Below the pieces are notes generated by a model, which worked only from the letters and a program-made list of their open reading frames with translations, had not been told where the DNA came from and did no database searches. This document shows, one piece after another, positions 58,801 to 64,000 of a DNA stretch of 64,000 bases; positions within the stretch are counted from its first letter, which is position 1, and each line of letters begins with the position of its first letter. Origin of the DNA: Corallium rubrum (lineage: Eukaryota > Cnidaria > Anthozoa > Scleralcyonacea > Coralliidae); assembly GCA_964035015.1 (NCBI GenBank), contig OZ036014.1, positions 7,487,535 to 7,551,534 on the forward strand, in the 5' to 3' direction. The translations under genes were made by a program, and so were the position numbers.

Positions 58801-60948
58801 GTCTTAAAATGTATATATTCTACACTCGAATTTTCCTTCACCAAAAATCCCTAGAACATGTAGATTGTAAAGCTCTGCACATGGCTTTATACCCCATTAG
58901 TTCATGATCACCTCAGTTTTCTCTGGAGCTGTGCCCGATTAATTGATTAATCGACTCTTTTTCGGCAATCGATTAATCGTTAACAACAATCGTATCAACG
59001 ACAAAAGTCAACACCATGATACTAAAATGCTATATTGCGTATCAAATGACGAACGCAACTTGTTTTGATTCTTATCTCTAAGGAAGTAGTAAAAATCTTA
59101 AAAGCACCCCTTAATTTGAAGGGACAAACAATTGCAACATGTGTTGATTTTTTAATACGATTAATCAATTGTTGTCAACGATTAATCGATTATGAATATG
59201 GACCGATGGGCACATATCTAGTTTTCTTTGATGTACTGCAGTTGTTTATTAATAATAATTACTCCCAACCACGCATAAATTAAGTTCATTGCAACAATGC
59301 CCCAGGGCAGCAGGCCCATCACTGAGAAAAAACGCAGGCGTGCGGAGCTTCGCACGCCTCGGATGTCCAAGGCGTGCGATGGCGTGCGACATTTTCGTAC
59401 TTCAAAAACAGTTAAAGCAGTATCACTGTAATGGTTAACAATTTTATTTGGAATGGTTTTTCGATACGTACAAATAACAACAGCGGAAATGATTTCCTAG
59501 TTTTCCTTTAAATAGTTACTCCTATACGGTTATTATTGGTAGTGGTACACACAAGTTAAATTTTTTCAGTTTAAAAAGTCATCACTCGAATCGTCGCCAC
59601 TGTCCTCGTCGCTACTTTGGTCGTCGCTGCTACTACTTAGTCGGTCGCGCGTCGTCTTTATCTTCGCTGACTTCGAGATCACAAATATCTGCTCTCGCTT
59701 TCTTGAAAGGGGGTTCTTTTCTCGTTTCATCCTGATCTAGCGAGACGGTGCGACGTTTTGACAGGTAGATCTCGAGTGCTGGATCAACAACATCATTCCT
59801 ATCTTCTTCCATCAAACGCACGCCCCGCGTCCCGTGCGATCGCACGCCTCTCAGTGATAGGCCTGGGGGCATTAAGCGTTAATCAATGGTCCCGAATGTG
59901 ATAAAGGATTTATCATTGCAACTGAAGTATTTTTTAGACAACCTCTGTGATAACGAACTCAGTATCTCGGTTTTCTTAGGCAACCTCTGTGATTGGTAAC
60001 TACAGTACATAGGTTATTTACCTCTGCACTTTCGGGCCTTGGTAAATAACTGATGTAGCTACCTCGGGTTCGGTAATTAACCATGAAATTCAGGGAATGT
60101 TTGTGAGAGAATAACTTTTATACTTTATCCAAAATACCATATGAAAAACACCACAATGGTGGTCAATACATGTATTTTCATCAAAAATTTTACTTGGAAA
60201 AACAATGATTTTAAGGCTTACCATTTGTTGCATCTTGATTTTCATCTGAACTGCAACACACAGATGGGTTTGCAATAGGATGATGAAAACAAAAAATTGA
60301 ATGCATCCATTCATCCAAACCCAATGGCCAGCGAGACTTCGTCACGTAAAATTTCTTTAGTCTTCTCGCAATGAAACAACAATAACAAAAAAGACAAATG
60401 ACCACAGCCAAAACAGCGATGACCACCAAAACAATTTTTTCAGTACTCAGCCCTTTCTTACTTTCCCCAACAGTCTTCAATTCAGGAATTGTTTGATTAG
60501 GATTCCCACAATGTAGCTCAGAGATAAATCCTGCATCAACACAGCTTTGTTTTGCTTCTTTGGTCATATTATGACAAGAACAGGCTTTACATGTTTTGTT
60601 AATCCGGTCGTAGTACCAGTCTTTTTTACAAGGTACGCATTCCCGGTTGTCTCCACCCTTGACACATTCTCCTTTTATCTCCTGATCCTTGCACATACTT
60701 GGGCAAGGTTTACACTGGCTGTAGTCGTCAACATTAGAGTAGTTAGAACCAGTCACACAATCCACACACTCGACGTTCTGTCCACTATTTACACGCTGGC
60801 CTTCACATAATAGGCTCATGCCCATTGCTTTTGGGCAGTGGTGGCATTTGTGGCATCTGAATTTATGGTCTTCCGTTGGATAGAGGACATGAGGGTTACT
60901 TTTGCAGTTGGAGAGTTTATCTGAGTCACTTGTGATTGGAAGAGATAT
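52493..60948 (-). CDS. TNF-receptor family death receptor (four exons, signal exon missing)
   Basis: Minus-strand exons 60948-60222, 58210-58085, 54304-54251 and 52833-52493 have GT/AG borders and agreeing phases, giving 415 residues from the first recognised exon. Cysteine-rich repeats come first (FRCHKCHHCP, VECVDCVTGSNYS, QCKPCPSMC, NRECVPCKKDWYYD), then a membrane span at about 172-194 (IVLVVIAVLAVVICLFCYCC), a linker over two small exons, and a C-terminal death domain (LDYTTEKLNEFLS, ESLLRHWS, VLKLQKVLKGMERDDIVNLL). Such receptors bind TNF-type ligands at the surface and recruit death-domain adaptors for apoptosis or NF-kB signalling. The first exon begins in phase 0 after an acceptor, so a signal-peptide exon lies upstream, perhaps beyond the window. 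Confidence 0.9.
52864..52984. repeat. Solo transposon end
   Basis: CAGGGCTTGAAATTTGCGAC resembles the end of 49606-51406; GGATACTAGA and GGGATACTAG words follow. No partner end recognised. Confidence 0.45.
52985..54010. repeat. 20-bp satellite with inverted segments and a 220-bp higher-order unit
   Basis: The consensus unit is TAACGTAACGTCTTACAATG, about 50 copies. Blocks at about 53083-53165 and 53303-53385 are inverted; the pattern from 53051 recurs from 53271. It lies in the last intron of the TNFR gene. A degenerate relative is at 34017-34515. Confidence 0.96.
54251..54304 (-). CDS. TNFR gene exon: cytosolic linker 2, 54 bp
   Basis: Acceptor AATGTCTAG, donor AAAG|GTACTG, phases 1-1. It codes LIAESDSQESTPRVRPK. 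The small size makes it the least certain exon, but borders and phase fit both neighbours. Confidence 0.65.
54305..54987. other. TNFR intron, no further gene seen
   Basis: The frame at 54778-54987 (+) is ATG-less at its listed start and has no known domain; GAGGTTTTCGTACAGACCGAG near 54810 looks like repeat sequence (compare TGCGTACGGACCGG near 55718). Confidence 0.35.
54988..55512. mobile_element. TTAA-flanked foldback element, 525 bp
   Basis: TTAA lies at 54984-54987 and 55513-55516. The ends are AGGGATATGGCAATAAAAAT and ATTTTTATTGCCATATACCT; the arms pair for about 110 bp, and CATCCGCCATTTTGG pairs with CAAGATGGCGGACGG further in. Confidence 0.92.
55776..56108. mobile_element. TTAA-flanked foldback element, 333 bp, near-perfect arms
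   Basis: TTAA lies at 55772-55775 and 56109-56112. About 137 bp of arm pair with a single mismatch (GTTGGGGACTT against AAGTCTCCAAC). The ends are AGTGCCTATCTCATGGTTGG and CCAACCATGAGATAGGCACT. The high arm identity suggests a young insertion. Confidence 0.95.
56328..56859. mobile_element. GGGACTTTAAGAT element, copy 3, interrupted
   Basis: Starts GGGACTTTAAGATGC, keeps GAAGTCACGGTTAAC and CTCAAGCAACAGTTCT, holds the insertion 56435-56664, and ends at GAGGTTGACG where the element at 56860 begins, so its own right end is lost. Confidence 0.87.
56435..56664. mobile_element. Nested insertion, copy 2 of the 40590 family
   Basis: The edges AGGCGAATGTCAGG and CCTGAAACTCGCCT are inverted; GTTGTTGCGCGCG pairs with CGCGCGTGCAAC. 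The reference copy at 2417-2778 lacks it. Confidence 0.85.
56860..57535. mobile_element. 26928-family DNA transposon, copy 3
   Basis: Starts CACTGATCTCTACATATACA and ends TATTGAGATCAGCG. The interior closely matches 26928-27617. No matching 8-bp flank duplication is visible here. Confidence 0.88.
57545..57825. repeat. Foldback with TGTTTGGATACTCTGATCC words
   Basis: GTGTTTGGATACTCTGATCC occurs twice (57560, 57801) and an inverted form TTGGATAAGAGTCTCCAAAC near 57680. Confidence 0.7.
58085..58210 (-). CDS. TNFR gene exon: cytosolic linker 1
   Basis: Acceptor ACATCTAG, donor ATT|GTGAGT, phases 1-1, 126 bp. It codes PGAEPTSKPPLFGRQNSWPV and an RERERERAK run. No stop in frame. The phase-neutral length means it could be skipped by splicing without a frame change. 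Confidence 0.75.
58350..58870. repeat. Composite of foldback arm, foldback repeat and SINE tail
   Basis: 58355-58395 is an arm of the 19909 foldback. 58444-58740 is a relative of 33734 and 50478 (GAAGCAATCATCCAATAGCA). 58745-58850 holds the SINE tail words of 20150-20240 in both orientations. Confidence 0.7.
58931..59210. mobile_element. Short hAT-like element
   Basis: GTGCCCGATTAATTGATTAATCG-type left end pairs with CGATTAATCGATTATGAATA and GATGGGCAC on the right. The AT-rich interior has no gene. Confidence 0.6.
59297..59874 (-). mobile_element. TIR element with a conserved-looking acidic ORF
   Basis: The left end GCCCCAGGGCAGCAGGCCCA, ATCACTGAGA and GCGTGCG pair with CGCACGCCTCTCAGTGATAG and GCCTGGGGGC on the right. 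A minus-strand reading frame starts in the right end. Confidence 0.65.
59570..59872 (-). pseudogene. Acidic/basic ORF in the TIR element, frame-disrupted
   Basis: ATG at 59872 reads MPPGLSLRGVRSHGTRGVR, then an internal ATG gives MEEDRNDVVDPALEIYLSK and EPPFKKARADICDLEVSE before a stop at 59633. In a neighbouring frame the sequence right after codes an acidic serine/aspartate tail (SSDDQSSDEDSGDDSSDDF) ending in TGA near 59571, which suggests one frameshift. PPFKKAR looks like a nuclear localisation signal. It may be the tail of a transposase or a captured exon; family not recognised. Confidence 0.4.
59875..60221. other. TNFR intron start, short inverted repeats
   Basis: GGTTATTTACCTCTGCACTT and CCTTGGTAAATAACTGATG pair near 60010-60060; GGCAACCTCTGTGAT-type words repeat near 59940 and 59980. 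Confidence 0.45.
60222..60948 (-). CDS. TNFR gene exon: cysteine-rich repeats and membrane span
   Basis: Polypyrimidine tract and CTGAAG acceptor before 60948, donor ATG|GTAAGC after 60222. It codes 242 residues: about three cysteine-rich repeats, stalk, membrane span and the start of the cytosolic tail (ARRLKKFYVTKSRWPLGLDE). Confidence 0.9.
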
Positions 60949-61024
60949 CTTCAGTGAAGAAAAAAAACAACATACAATTAACCCACTCTGCCAGGGATGT
61001 TGAAGGGTTCTCTCTTTGACAATT

Positions 61025-61137
61025 GACTGGTACAGTAGAACCTGAGTTTTACAACCCTGCTTTTTATGACCACGTGCTGTTTATAACCACTTTTTCTGGC
61101 ACTAATTATTTGTACTGTAATAGAAATGAACCTGGAA
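61025..61137. repeat. Tigger/pogo-like end
   Basis: GTACAGTAGAACCTGAGTTT resembles the CAGTAGAACCTCG ends of Tc1/mariner-type Tigger elements. No partner end found. Confidence 0.35.
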
Positions 61138-61139
61138 TG

Positions 61140-62160
61140 GGCAACCAACTGCCTAACGCGACCAGCAACCACTTAGAAAGTTAACCCTAACCCAACCTCG
61201 TCCCCAGGGCCATTTGTGGGGGATGGGCGAAGATGGCGGCCAAAAACAAAATGGCGGGAACAAATGGCCTTGGCACAGGCTGCAAAAAATGAGTCATATT
61301 TTGACTCGGCCCAGGCTTCACGAAGTTTATCGCGCCTAGTCAGGCTCAATTATTTTCTGAATATTTAGTTCAGCTTGACTGACCCAAACTGAAAACAATC
61401 AAAACATTCATTTCCAAATACATTGTCGAATTATTAAAATAAATTCACTTTTAATAAATATCTGTAAATCCTTATTATTTATCATTTGCTTCACCGTTGT
61501 ACCAAATTCGCAAGAAACTGGATTGCCGTTGTCTGACCGGCCGCCTTGTTTTCGTAAGTTTTCGGTGGATTCAATTCCGCGTTTTGAAAAACATTTAGGC
61601 TTCGTTTCGTCGAGAACTCTTGTTTTAAAAAAAGCTGCTTCTAAATGGCCAAACATGTAAATTCTGCCCTGTGGTGTACATTCCTTTCGCAGTCAAAATA
61701 CTTTTTGACTTTGTTCACCAAGTCTTTCGTTCGCCCGATTTAGAAAACACACTGAATTGCCGTCCCATGGACTTCGTTGTATGGCAGCCAGGGCACAGAG
61801 ACGACACGACCCATCATTACATATTCTTCCGACGTTTTCACGGGTGTTTCGCCAGCTTTCCTCACATTTTCATTCATTTCGAAGTTGTTTTTTAACAGCT
61901 GGCAATTCTGAATATAATTTGAGCCCAAAAAACAAATGCCCGCGAGTTAGCCTGCCGCCCGCCTTGTTTCCACCAATCAGAATACCTAAAACACCCAAAG
62001 TTATCTCGACCAATCAAATGTGGCGATAGCTCAGCCTGTGCCAGGGCCATTTGTTCTTGGCCGCCATCTTGGCCCAGCCCCCACAAATGGCCCTGGGGAC
62101 GAGGTTGCCAGCGACCACTTAAAAAAGTGGTTGCTGGCCGCGTTAGGCAGTTGGTTGCTC
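61140..62160. mobile_element. Outer foldback (GCAACCAACTGCCTAACGCG) split by another foldback
   Basis: GCAACCAACTGCCTAACGCG and CCAGCAACCACTT on the left pair with AGTGGTTGCTGG and CGCGTTAGGCAGTTGGTTGC on the right; everything between 61194 and 62106 is a second element. Confidence 0.88.
61194..62106. mobile_element. Foldback element, AACCTCGTNCCCAGGG family, copy 4 (913 bp), nested
   Basis: The ends are AACCTCGTCCCCAGGGCC and GGCCCTGGGGACGAGGTT, followed by ATTTGTGGGGG and GAAGATGGCGGCC paired on the far side. The interior is unlike the other copies. Frames at 61408-61656 (-) and 61671-62029 (+) have no recognised domain. Confidence 0.9.
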
Positions 62161-62292
62161 TCTATGTGAATTTTTGTTGTCAGAGTTAAATACTCGTACG
62201 TTTAAAACTATATGTCTAAAATGTAATTCTGTCCGTAGTCTTAGCTGTCCAATTTCTTGCTGTTGTTAGTATCTGTATCTGTAAATTATATT

Positions 62293-62485
62293 TATAAATA
62301 AGTTTTGTGGAAACACCACGTAAAATATTTCTTTGCTAAGCTTTCGGCCTGTTGACTCAGGCCTTCATCAGAGCAATGGCAACAAGTTGTTGGCTCACGT
62401 CATTTATAAACTAAGCAGCTGATCAATTAAATCACGTGAGAATACAATTCGTGGTGTTTCCACAAAACTTATTTATATTACTTTA
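62293..62485. repeat. Foldback, about 190 bp
   Basis: AATAAGTTTTGTGGAAACAC pairs with GTGTTTCCACAAAACTTATT; the loop carries GGCCTGTTGACTCAGGCC. Confidence 0.88.
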
Positions 62486-62884
62486 TCGCCATGAAAACGT
62501 TCAAAGAATAAATTATATTTAGTTATACTTTGTATATAGTTATATAGCTTTATACATTAACATATATCTCGGGACCGCTGTAATTGGCTAATCGCTGTTG
62601 TGGATCCCCTGCCATCGTTTCTAAGTAACTTTTCTATGTTGTTATCCGTACATAAACATTTTCTATCTGGCAAAGCTAATAAAATAAAATAAAACAAAAT
62701 ACTCTGTTATGGATAATGCCTATCCTTAAAGACAGTTAATTAACTAGACGTTATTTGATCACTGAACATAATATTAGTACTTGTAACCAATCAGTAAATA
62801 CTTGTGACTTGGCATGAGTTAGCTATGATGTCATTTAGTAATTACGTAAATATATTATATATAGAATGAAGTATGTTACTATAA
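62486..62884. other. AT-rich spacer
   Basis: Nothing recognised beyond a short AAATAAAA tract near 62685. Confidence 0.3.
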
Positions 62885-63128
62885 TTACTACCATTTGCGT
62901 TCAAGCATGAAGCATGAACTATTTCACACGTTTCTTTACGTTTGACTCATTAACTTACCACGTTTTGACCAATGAAATGCATTTGTTCACGTGAAATTCA
63001 CGTGTTAAGAAAGCCAATGCATTTAATTGGTCAAAACGTGGTAAGTTAATGAGTCAAACGTAGCGTTTCAAACGTAAACAAACGTGCGAAATAGTTCATG
63101 CTTCAAGCTTGAACGCAAATGGTAGTAT
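62885..63128. mobile_element. Foldback element, about 244 bp
   Basis: ACTACCATTTGCGTTCAAGC pairs with GCTTGAACGCAAATGGTAGT; TTAACTTACCACGTTTTGAC pairs with GTCAAAACGTGGTAAGTTAA. Confidence 0.92.
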
Positions 63129-64000
63129 ATACTCTAGAAACTATATAAGCAGCCATCGAACATTTCTCAGGCATGCATATGTATGAGAATGAGCTATATG
63201 TATCAAAGTGGTTACGAAGTCAGTCCTGGAGTTCCTGCCGTTGGTTTTATTATTCCTTCCTTTTCAAGTACATACGGATTGTTAGCCTGTTGCCGGTATC
63301 TCCTATTGACTGTTTCGTTGTGCGCAAACGACAGATACGTTTCTGAACTTTAGTTTAGTTTTAATCTTTATATGCATTTTCAATATCTATTCTAAGTTTC
63401 TTGTTAATTAAATATATATTTATAAAAAACAAACAGCTGAGGTTACACTTTTTGTTGTGTATAGCGGTCACGTAACAACTCCTTTAGTTGAAATTTGAGA
63501 ATTAATACAATGGCTGAACAATTCAAAACAAGGAGTACCGTATTTGACCGGTTAAGCACCCATGCTTGGTCAAGCACCCATCCCCCTATTCAGACACCAA
63601 GTAATTTCTTGTGGCTTAAAAATGATCTATTTTTAAAAATGATCTGATTAGTAGCGATGTCTTCACAAAGGTCTGCCTCCATTTTTTAGTCAATCAAAAT
63701 TAGCAAAATTTGATCCTACAGCGAAATGAACTGTTTATAGTACTTTCTTAGCTACATCGTTTTACATCAATTCTGTTTACCATATCAATTCTGTATTTTG
63801 CCACACTTTACCACACTTTACCATGCCTATGTTAATAAATTAGATTATGACTCTTTTATATATGCAGATGGTAGTAAAGTGTGGTAAAGTGTACTAAATT
63901 TTATAGTGAGTCAGTTTCAGCTTGCTTTTGAAATTCGTTTGTCAACAATACATTCGTTGGAAGGTTGGGAACTTGGAACGGAAGTTCGCGAAGTTCGTTG
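63129..64000. other. Right end of window, no gene seen
   Basis: A short inverted pair TTTACCACACTTTACCA and GGTAGTAAAGTGTGGTAAA lies at 63800-63890. The signal-peptide exon of the TNFR gene could be here or beyond, but I could not pick it out. Confidence 0.35.

Overview
The window looks like nuclear DNA of an early-branching animal, most likely an anthozoan cnidarian (coral or sea-anemone type). The evidence is intron-bearing animal genes (a TNF-receptor with a death domain, a Golgi glycosyltransferase/LicD enzyme, giant beta-helix membrane proteins), a CR1-like LINE with a 2A motif, and very dense short foldback elements and pentanucleotide microsatellites. This placement is an inference; no single marker fixes the species. 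No retrovirus, LTR element or Polinton was recognised.

Genes. (1) 2-1174 (+) is the 3' end of a polytopic membrane protein gene. A full-size paralogue lies 11 kb downstream at about 12410-15825 (+), with right-handed beta-helix repeats, a cysteine-rich block and about nine membrane segments. (2) A five-exon gene on the minus strand runs from 37876 to 23389. All splice phases agree and give a 613-residue type II membrane protein: signal anchor, coiled stem, glycosyltransferase-like domain and C-terminal LicD nucleotidyltransferase fold, the architecture of fukutin-related protein. (3) A second minus-strand gene, 60948 to 52493, has four recognised exons with agreeing phases. It encodes cysteine-rich TNFR repeats, one membrane span and a death domain; its signal-peptide exon was not found.

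Everything else is mostly repeats. 3-10 kb holds TTAA-flanked foldback elements, a decayed CR1-like LINE and a pentamer array. 10-12.4 kb holds inverted repeats and four abutting pentamer arrays next to the large gene. 16-22 kb holds foldback and 8-bp-TSD elements and a tRNA-derived SINE. 23-38 kb is the LicD gene with introns filled by an 18-bp minisatellite, microsatellites, a nested transposon stack (31560-33696) and an 8-bp-TSD element at 36188-37065. 38-52 kb is gene-free repeat DNA including a SINE inverted duplication. 52-61 kb is the TNFR gene with a 1-kb 20-bp satellite and several TTAA elements in its introns. 61-64 kb holds nested foldbacks.

The three gene families are all secretory-pathway or surface proteins, but nothing in the sequence shows that they act together. 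The most unusual features are the set of about ten TTAA-flanked foldback elements (one carrying what looks like a first coding exon, one with an empty-site paralogue in this same window), the foldback family with shared ends but different interiors, and the beta-helix/multipass receptor-like pair.
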